Below, one piece after another: positions 8,128 through 16,432 of a stretch of 35,470 nucleotides of DNA. Source of the DNA: CAIPAT01 sp041665605. GTDB lineage: Bacteria > Verrucomicrobiota > Lentisphaeria > Victivallales > Victivallaceae. The DNA lies in NCBI GenBank assembly GCA_041665605.1, contig JBAYIO010000058.1, forward strand, positions 1 to 35,470. The letters run 5' to 3'. A model generated the notes under the pieces. It did not search any database. It saw only the letters and a list, made by a program, of their open reading frames with translations, and was not told the DNA's origin. Within the stretch, counting starts at the first letter, position 1; the number at the start of each line of letters is the position of its first letter. The translations under genes and the position numbers were made by a program.

Positions 8128-11100
8128 ATGTTTCAGAATAAAGACAAATCGCTTAATACAGACAACTCCCGCCAGGATTCCGCCATTTTTCTTGAACAGG
8201 CAATGCAAAACAGTCAAGCGCTGTGGTGGGTATATGATCTGCGCAACGGACAATGCTCTTTCTGCGCAAAGACGGCTGAAACCCTCGGCCTGGATCCCGT
8301 GCTTATAAATGATCCCGGCATGTTGAAGAAATTAATGCCGCGTGAGGATTTCGAGCTGATGCAGGACAATATCGGCCTGCTGATGAGAGGCGGCAGCGCA
8401 TTGTACGAAACTGAGTTGCGCCTGAAGGACCGTCAAGGCAATATCCGCTGGTTTTGCATGAAAGGCAACTTCACCGAGAAGACCGATGACGGCATCCCGG
8501 TAAAACTGGCCGGAACCGCTTTCGAAATTTCCGCCCGGAAGAATCTTGAAGCAAACCTGAATTTCATAAAAGACAAATTCGACCATATCCTTAAAAATAC
8601 CTCCAATGCCATCTTGTTCTGCGAATGTACAAAAGCTGTGCCGGAGCGGATAATCGAATGCAATGACGCGGCCTGCAAAATGTTTAATCTGTCCGCCAAT
8701 GATATTCTGCGGAGTAAGCCGGAGACTATTCTTAATTCCGGCATGAATGAAAATTCCTTGAATAATATTTATAAAAAACTTGAGCAGAACGGCAATGTCA
8801 TTTACCGGCTTGACAGGCCGAACGGCAGTCAAATCGCCAAAACCCTTGAAATCAGCAGCCAGCTTTTCGAGGACACCGGCAGAAGACAGATTTTACTGTC
8901 TCTCATCAATGAAATTCCCAGAACGGGCAGCGATAAATCGGAAAAAGACACTGAACTGAAATATAAAAAACTGGCGGAGAATCTGCCGGTAATCGTATAC
9001 CGCTACCGCGTTCTGCCGGCAAAAAAATTTGAGTACATTAATTCCGCGGCGGAAACCATCACCGGCTATTCACCGGCGGAATACATGCATGACCATGATA
9101 TATGGGAAAAGATAATTCATCCGGACGACAAGGACAAGCTAAAAAAAATCCGCATCGCCTCGCACTGCAATTATGTATCATGCAAATTGCGCTGGATCAG
9201 AAAAGACGGAAAACTTATTTGGATGGAACACCACGATACTCAGCACTTCGGCAAAGACGGCAAATTGACTTTAGTGGAAGGCATTTGTGTTGACATAACC
9301 AGCCGGGTGGAACTGGAGGAGCAGACAGCGCAAAATACACTGGCCGAACAGATGCTGTTCCGCATATCCTCCTCGCTGGCTCACGCCCCGGACATCCATA
9401 AAGCCATCCCGGAGAACCTTGAAGAGTTATGCAGATTATGCAGCGCCGACGAAGCGGCATTTTTTTCCATGGAAACAGATAATGCGTTTACTCACAGATA
9501 TCACTGGAGCAATAAAAATACTTGTCAAAGTCAGACATTGTTCACCCGGACGTCATCAAAGATTACGTTCCCATGGTGGCGCGAACAGTTGAAAAAAGGA
9601 TTTCTCCGGATTGATGACTGCGCGAAACTGCCGCTCGAGGCAAATCAGGAAAGCCTTGCTTTAAAGGCTCATAACATTCAGCGCCTGCTGGCGGTTCCGC
9701 TTAATTTAGACAGCCCCTGGCCTGGATTCATCGTTCTTGCCGGGAACGGCCTGAATCCGACAGATTCAGCATGCAGAACACTGGGAACAGCAACAGAAAT
9801 CATATATTCCGCCTATGTCAGGTCTGTTGTCTTCGAAACCGCCCGGAAGAATGAAGAGAAATACCGCGGCATCAGGCGCGGCATTCCGGATATAATCATG
9901 CAAATCAATAAAGACGGAATACTGGTTGAGTGCGATGCAACCGATCCGGATGACTTGCCGCAGCCTTGTGAAAAAGCTATCGGCAAAAAGCTGGAAACCA
10001 TATTCCCGTCATGGCTCGTCAGGAAAATCACTGACGGCATGAACAGCGTCTTATCCTTCCGGGAAAATCAGCTATTCGAGTACAATCTTCAGATCAAAGA
10101 TGAAATTCGCGCCTTTGAAGCCAGGCTGGTTTTCCTTAACGAAAATGAAATTTTATGCCTGATCAGAAATATCACCGCGCAAAAAAACTCCCTGACTGAA
10201 AGCAATGACTGCAAAGACCTGCTGGATAAAATATTGGCAAACATCCCGGTCGGAGTCTTTATGAAAGCCATGCCGGATTTCCATTATGAAATGTGCAATA
10301 AAGCCGCGGCATCAATATTATGCATGACCGAGGAAGAGATTCTTAACAAGACTGATTTCGACATTTTTCCCAAGAATGTGGCTAAAATGCGCAGACAGAA
10401 CGACATTGACGCCATTGTTGAGAATCAGACTATCGATTGCAAGGAAATTATCATTGATCACGCCGGGCAGGAAAAATGCCTGCGGACGATAAAACTTCCC
10501 GTGACCAGAGGCAATGCGAAACTCCTGCTTGAAATCGCTGAAGATATCACGGATACGAACAAGCTCTCCGAGGAATTGCTCTCCAGCGCCGAGAAATACC
10601 AGACCCTGATCGAGTCCGCCGATGACCGCATTGTGCTTTTTGATTTGGCAGGCAACATCCTGCTGGCCAATAACGCGTTTTATGATACCGTCGGCTACAG
10701 TCGTGAAGATAAATATATTGCAGACCATTTTAAATATATATTCCCGTCCGCGGAAAATCCGTTCAAGAAAATGATCGAAATGCTTATGACGGAAAACATG
10801 ACCGTGGCGGAATATAAAATACCTGATAAAAACGGTAAAGAACTGAATATGCTTGCCAGGTTTGTATTGATTAATAACAGAAATAATATACCGGATTCCG
10901 TACTGGGCGTGATCCGGGACATAACCGAATTGAAAACCGTCCACCAGAAACTTATTGAAGCCAGGGAACATGCGGAGAAAAGCGACAGGCTGAAATCGGC
11001 ATTTCTCGCCAACATGTCTCATGAAATCAGAACCCCGATGAATGCGATCGTCGGCTTTGCCAATCTGCTGGCCGACTCCTCGGTGTCAGATCAGGAAAGA

Positions 11101-12120
11101 CTCGACTATATCAACATCATCAATCAGAATTCCACCGAACTGCTTAATCTGATCTCCGATATCGTGGACATTTCCAAACTCGAAAGCAGACAACTGGAAA
11201 CACACAAAGTAAAACTATCCATTCAGCAGATTATGAATCAGCTTTATGGCGGATTTTCTAAAATTGCCAACACTGATATAAAACTGCTGAAAATAATCCC
11301 GGACGGATTCGAAAATGTCTCGATTTACACTGACGAAAACCGCTTTGTCCAGATTTTCAGCAATCTGTTGAACAATTCGCTGAAATTCACCTCGAAGGGT
11401 TCGATTGAATACGGTTTCTTCCCGCCGGAAAATAATTTTATCAAGTTTTTTGTCAAAGATACCGGAACAGGAATACCGCCGGAATTCAAAGATATCATTT
11501 TCGAGCCATTCCGGCAGGCTGACGATTCCTACACCAGAAAATTCCGCGGCGCCGGACTGGGGCTGGCAATCTCCATGAATCTGGTCAAACTGCTTGGCGG
11601 CGACATCTGGTTCGAATCTGAAACCGGCAAGGGCACAATTTTCTATTTCACGCTGCCTCAAATGGAAGCCGCCGAGCTGCCGGCTGCCGCACCCGCCGCG
11701 CAAACAGCCGACTGGGTATCCGGAAATTTCAACTGGGACGGCAAGACAGTCCTGATTGTTGACGACAACGAAATATGTCTGCGCTATCTCGAAGCGATCA
11801 TGCAGAACACAGGCTTTAAACTGCTGCGCGCCGAATCCGGCGTTAAAGCTGTCATGATGTGCAAAGAAGACCCGTCCATCGACATTGTGCTGATGGATAT
11901 CCAGATGCCGGGCATGAACGGACTGGAGGCAACCGCGGAAATCAAAAAGCTCAGGAAAGAACTGCCGGTTGTAGCCCAGACCGCTCATGCGCTCAGCAAC
12001 GACCGTCAGCATATCCTCGACGCCGGCTGCGACGAATATATTGCCAAGCCGATCAAAAAACTTGACCTGCTTAAAATAATCTCGAAATTTGTTCCGCCGC
12101 ACTCCATTTCCGCTTCATGA
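8128..12120 (+). CDS. soluble PAS/GAF hybrid sensor histidine kinase
   Basis: The ATG at 8128 is preferred because the TTGAGGA just upstream (8116-8122) is its ribosome binding site. The 1330-aa product lacks membrane segments. It contains three N-terminal PAS-type domains (about 15-410), a GAF-like domain (about 415-560), three more PAS-type domains (about 570-935), HisKA with H965 in MSHEIRTPMNA, HATPase_c (DTGTGIP, GAGLGLA) and a receiver domain with D1257 (VLMDIQMPG) and K1307 (AKPIKK). The kinase cores of this protein and the one at 5061-7994 are clearly similar, suggesting paralogues. Having its own promoter and lying just before the epimerase-fold gene, it probably senses an intracellular cue related to sugar metabolism. 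No partner response regulator is visible. Confidence 0.93.
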   Translation: MFQNKDKSLNTDNSRQDSAIFLEQAMQNSQALWWVYDLRNGQCSFCAKTAETLGLDPVLINDPGMLKKLMPREDFELMQDNIGLLMRGGSALYETELRLKDRQGNIRWFCMKGNFTEKTDDGIPVKLAGTAFEISARKNLEANLNFIKDKFDHILKNTSNAILFCECTKAVPERIIECNDAACKMFNLSANDILRSKPETILNSGMNENSLNNIYKKLEQNGNVIYRLDRPNGSQIAKTLEISSQLFEDTGRRQILLSLINEIPRTGSDKSEKDTELKYKKLAENLPVIVYRYRVLPAKKFEYINSAAETITGYSPAEYMHDHDIWEKIIHPDDKDKLKKIRIASHCNYVSCKLRWIRKDGKLIWMEHHDTQHFGKDGKLTLVEGICVDITSRVELEEQTAQNTLAEQMLFRISSSLAHAPDIHKAIPENLEELCRLCSADEAAFFSMETDNAFTHRYHWSNKNTCQSQTLFTRTSSKITFPWWREQLKKGFLRIDDCAKLPLEANQESLALKAHNIQRLLAVPLNLDSPWPGFIVLAGNGLNPTDSACRTLGTATEIIYSAYVRSVVFETARKNEEKYRGIRRGIPDIIMQINKDGILVECDATDPDDLPQPCEKAIGKKLETIFPSWLVRKITDGMNSVLSFRENQLFEYNLQIKDEIRAFEARLVFLNENEILCLIRNITAQKNSLTESNDCKDLLDKILANIPVGVFMKAMPDFHYEMCNKAAASILCMTEEEILNKTDFDIFPKNVAKMRRQNDIDAIVENQTIDCKEIIIDHAGQEKCLRTIKLPVTRGNAKLLLEIAEDITDTNKLSEELLSSAEKYQTLIESADDRIVLFDLAGNILLANNAFYDTVGYSREDKYIADHFKYIFPSAENPFKKMIEMLMTENMTVAEYKIPDKNGKELNMLARFVLINNRNNIPDSVLGVIRDITELKTVHQKLIEAREHAEKSDRLKSAFLANMSHEIRTPMNAIVGFANLLADSSVSDQERLDYINIINQNSTELLNLISDIVDISKLESRQLETHKVKLSIQQIMNQLYGGFSKIANTDIKLLKIIPDGFENVSIYTDENRFVQIFSNLLNNSLKFTSKGSIEYGFFPPENNFIKFFVKDTGTGIPPEFKDIIFEPFRQADDSYTRKFRGAGLGLAISMNLVKLLGGDIWFESETGKGTIFYFTLPQMEAAELPAAAPAAQTADWVSGNFNWDGKTVLIVDDNEICLRYLEAIMQNTGFKLLRAESGVKAVMMCKEDPSIDIVLMDIQMPGMNGLEATAEIKKLRKELPVVAQTAHALSNDRQHILDAGCDEYIAKPIKKLDLLKIISKFVPPHSISAS

Positions 12121-12183
12121 ATATAGTGCCGCCGGCAGACAGTGTATAAAAATAATTTCAAAGAATTGAACGGATATGAAACA

Positions 12184-13557
12184 ATGACGACTTATGATTT
12201 TACGGTGAACACCCCGCGGGATGCCGCCAGGCTTATTCCGGTTTATGAGAAAATGTTGCTTGAGGTACTCGACGCAATGCTTGAACGCTATGAGCGCGAC
12301 CCGGATTATCCGTTTATCGATACCAAGCTGAACATCATTACCGGCAAAGACCATTACCCGGCCTCGCCTGAAGATTTTTTCAAAGGCAGGGAGGTCATTT
12401 ACACCTGGATTCAGGGCCGGGCGCTGGAGGCGCTGGCCGGCCATGCTGAATGGCTCAAAAACTGTTCACTGCTGACGCCGGATGCGGCAGATTTGCGGAT
12501 TGTTAAAATTAAAAAAATACTGCGCGAAATCATCGGTTCGATGGAAAATATCCGGAGCCGCAACCACGAACGGATGTTTTTCACTTTCTCCCGTTCCGGC
12601 GAACCGCTGGAAACGCATCAGGGCCGGCTTCGCAACCTGCCCCGCATTCCGGACGGCAGCAACTACAGCGACCTGTTCTACTCGAAAGGATTAATGTGCG
12701 CCGCAGCCTGCCTGGGACTGGAAACCAGGACTGCCGAGACCGAACATTATTTTCTGCGCGTGGTAAATGACATCCGGAACCGGCGTTTTATCACCGACCA
12801 GCAGTCGTTCGATCCGAAAAATCCGGTGACGCCTGTGGCGGGCAAACATCTGCAAGGCCCGTTCATGATCGCACTTTCCGGCATTGCCGAAGCTGCCGCG
12901 ATCACCGGCAGACAGTCATGGCTGCGCGAGGGGCGGAAATTTATGGAACATATCTTCAGGTTTCACATAAACCTGGGGGAAAGAACGGATCTGCAACAGT
13001 ATGATTTCTGGGAAGCCGTGGACAGTTCCGGCAACCCGTGGGATGAAAACAACATGATTCTCTGCGATCCCGGCCATGCCCTGGAGTTCGCCGGTCTTTC
13101 GTTGAAATGCCTGCTGCAAATGCGCACATTACCGGAATTCGCCGGATTTGTGGAGAAGTGCCGGAGTTTTTACCCGGAATTGATCGGGCATTGCTTCCGG
13201 CAGGGGTTTAACGCGCAGGCAGGCGGCATTTGCAAAAGCTATGACCTGAAAACACACTGTCCGGTCAATACCGACATGCCCTGGTGGAGTCTGCCGGAAA
13301 CCATCCGCGCCGCCGCCGAAATGCTGGAATTCGCGCCGGAATCAACCCCGGCAATGCTGAAGATCATCGAGCAGTGTTCCGCAGCTTTTCTGGAAAAATT
13401 CGTTAATCCGGCAGTTCACTCCATGGCCTACCAGACCCGCGGAGCCGACGGCAATCCGGTCGATGTCATCCCCGCCACGCCCGATGCCGACCCCGGCTAC
13501 CATACCGGCCTCAGCATCATCGCATTTCTGAATATTGCATCCCGTCGAGAAAACTGA
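12184..13557 (+). CDS. N-acylglucosamine 2-epimerase (AGE) family protein
   Basis: The 457-aa product has hallmarks of the AGE/cellobiose 2-epimerase (alpha/alpha)6 barrel: YTWIQGR near the N-terminus, CDPGHALEFAGL in the centre and PWWSLPETIRAA towards the C-terminus. Members epimerise or isomerise free sugars at C2, for example N-acetylglucosamine/N-acetylmannosamine, mannose/fructose or cellobiose; specificity cannot be read from the sequence. No signal peptide is present, so it is probably cytoplasmic. The start is taken as the ATG at 12184; the frame stays open to a GTG at 12142, which lacks a ribosome binding site. It lies 63 bp after the kinase stop and is probably co-transcribed with it, ending at the terminator at 13604-13635. 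Confidence 0.82.
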   Translation: MTTYDFTVNTPRDAARLIPVYEKMLLEVLDAMLERYERDPDYPFIDTKLNIITGKDHYPASPEDFFKGREVIYTWIQGRALEALAGHAEWLKNCSLLTPDAADLRIVKIKKILREIIGSMENIRSRNHERMFFTFSRSGEPLETHQGRLRNLPRIPDGSNYSDLFYSKGLMCAAACLGLETRTAETEHYFLRVVNDIRNRRFITDQQSFDPKNPVTPVAGKHLQGPFMIALSGIAEAAAITGRQSWLREGRKFMEHIFRFHINLGERTDLQQYDFWEAVDSSGNPWDENNMILCDPGHALEFAGLSLKCLLQMRTLPEFAGFVEKCRSFYPELIGHCFRQGFNAQAGGICKSYDLKTHCPVNTDMPWWSLPETIRAAAEMLEFAPESTPAMLKIIEQCSAAFLEKFVNPAVHSMAYQTRGADGNPVDVIPATPDADPGYHTGLSIIAFLNIASRREN

Positions 13558-13603
13558 ATAACCGGTGGAATTCAATAATCTAAATCTCCGGAATTTTTGC
13601 AAA

Positions 13604-13635
13604 AAAAATGCCGGATACTGAGATCCGGCATTTTT
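13604..13635. terminator. bidirectional intrinsic terminator
   Basis: A 13-bp stem is formed by AAAAATGCCGGAT (13604-13616) and ATCCGGCATTTTT (13623-13635) with a 6-base loop. T-runs follow the stem on both strands, so it ends the plus-strand epimerase operon and the convergent ferredoxin gene. Confidence 0.88.
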
Positions 13636-13656
13636 CATATAAGCTGAATATTGCTA

Positions 13657-13830
13657 TTAGCTCAGGGTAATCGCATCGCAGGGGCATTCGCCGACGCAAG
13701 CGCCGCAATCAACGCAATCGCCTTCGCTGACAACCGCAACACCATCATCCATAACGATAGCTTCAGTCGGACATACGCCGACACAAGTTTCGCAACCAGT
13801 GCAAGTATCCTTATCAATCTTAGCAGCCAT
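13657..13830 (-). CDS. 2[4Fe-4S] ferredoxin
   Basis: A short 57-aa frame reads from ATG at 13830 to TAA at 13657, with an excellent ribosome binding site (AAAGGAGA, 13837-13844). It holds two classical cluster motifs, CxxCxxCxxxCP at C10/C13/C16/C20 and again at C39/C42/C45/C49, with an extra Cys at 51. The length and acidic composition fit clostridial-type bacterial ferredoxins, which carry low-potential electrons in the cytoplasm for hydrogenases, pyruvate:ferredoxin oxidoreductase and similar enzymes. That points to an anaerobic, fermentative lifestyle. It is monocistronic: its own upstream region lies on one side and the shared terminator on the other. The partner enzyme is not in this window. 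Confidence 0.95.
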   Translation of the reverse strand: MAAKIDKDTCTGCETCVGVCPTEAIVMDDGVAVVSEGDCVDCGACVGECPCDAITLS

Positions 13831-13885
13831 TTTGAATCTCCTTTGTTATAAATTACAAGCTAACTGCAAAATAGTCTTGTTTTAT

Positions 13886-13914
13886 AAGTTACTCCCAAAT
13901 TCACTATTTTTCAA
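13886..13914 (-). promoter_or_regulatory. possible ferredoxin promoter
   Basis: On the minus strand TTGAAA (13914..13909) and TAACTT (13891..13886) are separated by 17 bases, about 55 bases upstream of the ferredoxin ATG. The -10 box keeps the most conserved T, A and final T but is otherwise weak. Confidence 0.4.
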
Positions 13915-13972
13915 GAGCGTAACGGACTGAAAACAGATTCTTTTTTGTGGAATTAATGATGCCCGACTTGAT

Positions 13973-14605
13973 CTATATGTTCCTCAGCGGACAATTTTCT
14001 AGGCATACATTTTTACGGCAGCATTCTTTGGCATTCCGGACCAGCAGCGCATGATATTCATTGAAGAGTTCCGCCGAAGCAGGCAGATTCTCCATGAATA
14101 TTTTTTGAAGTTCGTGATAGGAAATCTCCGGATCGGTTCCAAAATGTCTGGCGGAAACACGTCTGGCATAAGCGTCTATCACGAAAACCGGCCGGCTGAA
14201 GCAATAAAGCAGAATGGAATCGGCTGTTTCCGGCCCGATACCATTGACTTCCAGAAGCCTGCGCCGCCATTCAGCCGTCGAATGTCCGGCTGCAAGTTTT
14301 GAGTCGCGCACATTGTCCATCCACCAGACAGCCATATTCTTGAGACGCTGCGTTTTGATCCGGAAAAAACCGGAAGGGCGGATCAGTTCTTCAAGTTCTG
14401 ACGCCGACAGTTCAACAATTGTCTTAGGGTCCAGCGCACCGGCAGACTTTATCAGCGCTATCGCTTTTTCAACATTGTTCCAACTGGTGTTCTGCGTCAG
14501 CACCGCTCCGGTGCAGATTTCCCAGGGGGAATCGCCCGGCCACCAGTGCTGTTTGCCGAAACGGGCGAAAAGTATGTCAAATCCTTTCCCGATGCGCTTA
14601 TCCAT
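13973..14605 (-). CDS. HhH-GPD DNA glycosylase, endonuclease III-like
   Basis: The 210-aa product starts at an ATG (14605) that overlaps the end of the HAD gene by 8 bp; an upstream in-frame TTG at 14629 is less likely. It shows the helix-hairpin-helix NGIGPETADSIL (121-132), the catalytic Asp in VIDAYARRV (D144) and the LTQNT loop (36-40), as in endonuclease III/MutY relatives and the thermophile MpgII-type glycosylases. The Lys used by bifunctional endonuclease III (GxGxKTA) is Glu here (E126), suggesting a monofunctional base excision glycosylase. Four C-terminal cysteines (195, 196, 201, 205) are in the place of the FeS cluster loop but do not follow the usual C-x6-C-x2-C-x5-C spacing. 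It probably removes damaged, perhaps alkylated, bases. Confidence 0.8.
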   Translation of the reverse strand: MDKRIGKGFDILFARFGKQHWWPGDSPWEICTGAVLTQNTSWNNVEKAIALIKSAGALDPKTIVELSASELEELIRPSGFFRIKTQRLKNMAVWWMDNVRDSKLAAGHSTAEWRRRLLEVNGIGPETADSILLYCFSRPVFVIDAYARRVSARHFGTDPEISYHELQKIFMENLPASAELFNEYHALLVRNAKECCRKNVCLENCPLRNI

Positions 14606-15182
14606 TTGCGCTGAAAACCAGAATTTCAAGTTCTTTAAATGATTTTACGGTATAGTCCGCCTCGCGGTCATAGTCCCCGCCATTCGCGTTCTTATAATAA
14701 CAGGAAACAACGCCGGCGGCATTAGCCGCTTGAATGTCATGAATATAATCCCCCGCCATCAGACATTCCTCCGGCGGCAGATTCCATTTTTTCAGAATAT
14801 GCAGTACCGGTTCCGGCGACGGTTTCATGTGCGGGAATTCACGGGTTAGAACGGCATCAAAAGCGACCGGCAATTTTGTTTTCAGCAGTTTTTCCACGCT
14901 TGCCATAGTATTCCGGGTAATTATTCCCAGACGGATGCGGCCGGCGGCAAAACGGGAGAGCACTTCCACAACATCCGGTTGAAGCTGATTGTTATTGCCG
15001 GCCTCATGTTCGTATCTCTCGATCAGTTGCCAGCCCTGGGTGCGCTTCGGTTCCGGCCATGATTCGATGACCTCGGCGATGTCGCCTTCCGTGATCCCCA
15101 GATCGCTCCGGATACGGTTAAAATCCAGCAGCGGAACAGTCAACGTTCCGTCCATATCAAAAATTATTCCCTTATAACGCAT
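14598..15182 (-). CDS. HAD-superfamily phosphatase (phosphoglycolate phosphatase-like)
   Basis: The 194-aa protein carries all HAD motifs: nucleophile D9 and D11 in FDMDGT, T89 in GIITRNT, K120 in HMKPSPEP, and D145/D149 in MAGDYIHDI. A small helical cap lies between motifs I and II (about 20-75), as in subclass I enzymes such as Gph or beta-phosphoglucomutase. It should hydrolyse a small cytoplasmic phosphate ester; the substrate cannot be assigned. The ATG at 15182 has GGAG about 8 bases upstream. It is 17 bp downstream of the HEAT gene and overlaps the DNA glycosylase gene, so these three form an operon. Confidence 0.88.
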   Translation of the reverse strand: MRYKGIIFDMDGTLTVPLLDFNRIRSDLGITEGDIAEVIESWPEPKRTQGWQLIERYEHEAGNNNQLQPDVVEVLSRFAAGRIRLGIITRNTMASVEKLLKTKLPVAFDAVLTREFPHMKPSPEPVLHILKKWNLPPEECLMAGDYIHDIQAANAAGVVSCYYKNANGGDYDREADYTVKSFKELEILVFSANG

Positions 15183-15199
15183 CTGTTCTCCATATTATT

Positions 15200-16342
15200 T
15201 TACGGCTTTTTATCCGGCGGTTTAATCATCCGGTTTCTCATTATAATATCGTTTACTTTCTGAAAATTGTTGAATGTTCCTTCAGAATCATGGGTCAGTA
15301 TCTTTTCGCGTAATTTTTTCAGCTTCGGTTCATCTTTTGCCGTACTGAAAATTGCCAGGAGTTCGTAATTGCCGCTCCGGCCTTCTGACTTGAACAGTTC
15401 ATCATAGTCGCGCTCGAATAAAAATGCCGAATTTTGTTTCTTTTTTGCATACTCCGCCAAACGCGATTCGATCAGACCGATGTTGGAAAGAGTTACGCGT
15501 GCATAATTGAGCAGATTTTCATCTTTCTCATCCGCCGCAATCTGCTCGAACGTCAACTTCATTTTCGCTACATCCGGGATAATCCGCTCCAATGCGATCA
15601 ATATCAAGCCGCGAACTCTCAAATCCTGTTCCCGCCGGTACTGGTCCTGCAGCGGCTGTGCAGCTTCAGGCGCAATCAGCCACTTGCCCAGAACATTGGC
15701 CGCGTTGATGCGGACATCAACGTTGCTGTCATTGATTTTAGACACCAGGAAAGGAACCGCCTTATCGCCCATTTTGCAGAAAATAATGATAATCTGCCAG
15801 TAATATTTCTTCGGGTCCTGCTGAAGTATCTCTGCCGTTGCCGGCAGCGCCGCCTCATACTGCATCTGGGCCAGCAGATTGATGATGCCGAACCGCATAT
15901 CCTTATCCCTGGTCGCGTTAAGCACGGACAGCAGGAAATCCCCGGCCGGTTTGCCGCCGGTCAATGCCAGGGTACGCAGGCAGTTGCCCTGAACCAGTTC
16001 CGACTTACTCTCCCTGTACATTGCCATTACCGGAGCGACCGCAGCCGGGTCTTTTATCACACCTAACGCCCAGATGTAGGCCGCAAGCTGCTTTTCAGTG
16101 GCATTGGGTGTTTTAAGTTTTGCGATGATCAGCGATGCAGTGCCTTTCGGGCTTCTCTCAAGCTGCTCCGCAACTGATTTTATAAAATCCAGCGAATCCC
16201 TTTCTTTAGATAACGCGAATTTGTCCAGATTCGACAGTGCAGCGGCGGAATCCTGCGCCGCCCCCGAAGCAATAAACAAGGTCATGGCAACAGCCCCAAG
16301 CCCGGACCGGAAAATAATTTTACTACATAACATCATGTCCAT
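15200..16342 (-). CDS. exported HEAT-repeat protein
   Basis: The 380-aa product has an N-terminal signal sequence (hydrophobic core GLGAVAMTLFIASGAAQ) and then a series of alpha-helical HEAT/PBS-lyase-type repeats (about 45-290). Examples are AVAPVMAMYRESKSELVQGN and AVPFLVSKINDSNVDVRIN, with the recurring Asp-Val-Arg and Ala-Leu pattern. Such solenoids are protein-binding scaffolds. The cleavable signal suggests periplasmic location. Three closely spaced ATGs (16342, 16336, 16333) are possible starts; GGAG at 16349..16346 is spaced better for the second or third. A strong terminator hairpin lies immediately upstream (16351-16395), which is unusual. Confidence 0.78.
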   Translation of the reverse strand: MDMMLCSKIIFRSGLGAVAMTLFIASGAAQDSAAALSNLDKFALSKERDSLDFIKSVAEQLERSPKGTASLIIAKLKTPNATEKQLAAYIWALGVIKDPAAVAPVMAMYRESKSELVQGNCLRTLALTGGKPAGDFLLSVLNATRDKDMRFGIINLLAQMQYEAALPATAEILQQDPKKYYWQIIIIFCKMGDKAVPFLVSKINDSNVDVRINAANVLGKWLIAPEAAQPLQDQYRREQDLRVRGLILIALERIIPDVAKMKLTFEQIAADEKDENLLNYARVTLSNIGLIESRLAEYAKKKQNSAFLFERDYDELFKSEGRSGNYELLAIFSTAKDEPKLKKLREKILTHDSEGTFNNFQKVNDIIMRNRMIKPPDKKP

Positions 16343-16350
16343 ATCTCCAT

Positions 16351-16395
16351 AAAAAAACCCGGATTGTTGTCGAGTTTTCGATCAACTTCTCCGGG
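16351..16395 (-). terminator. intrinsic terminator / possible attenuator before the HEAT gene
   Basis: On the minus strand CCCGGA (16395..16390) pairs with TCCGGG (16363..16358). Inner pairing of GTTG-ATCGA with TCGACAAC extends the stem, and it is followed directly by seven Ts (16357..16351). The next gene's ribosome binding site begins within 2 bases of the T-run, leaving no room for a promoter after it. It therefore terminates transcripts of the repeat-protein gene and can only be crossed by read-through into the HEAT-HAD-glycosylase genes. Confidence 0.8.
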
Positions 16396-16432
16396 ATTGC
16401 ACAGACTGCTTCAAGCAGTAATTCTATTCGGG

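Noticed and set aside
10318..12102. Long minus-strand frames inside the second kinase
   Set aside because: Antisense shadows of the conserved kinase and receiver domains.
13651..13851. Plus-strand 66-aa frame
   Set aside because: It is antisense to the ferredoxin, whose Cys motifs and ribosome binding site are unambiguous.
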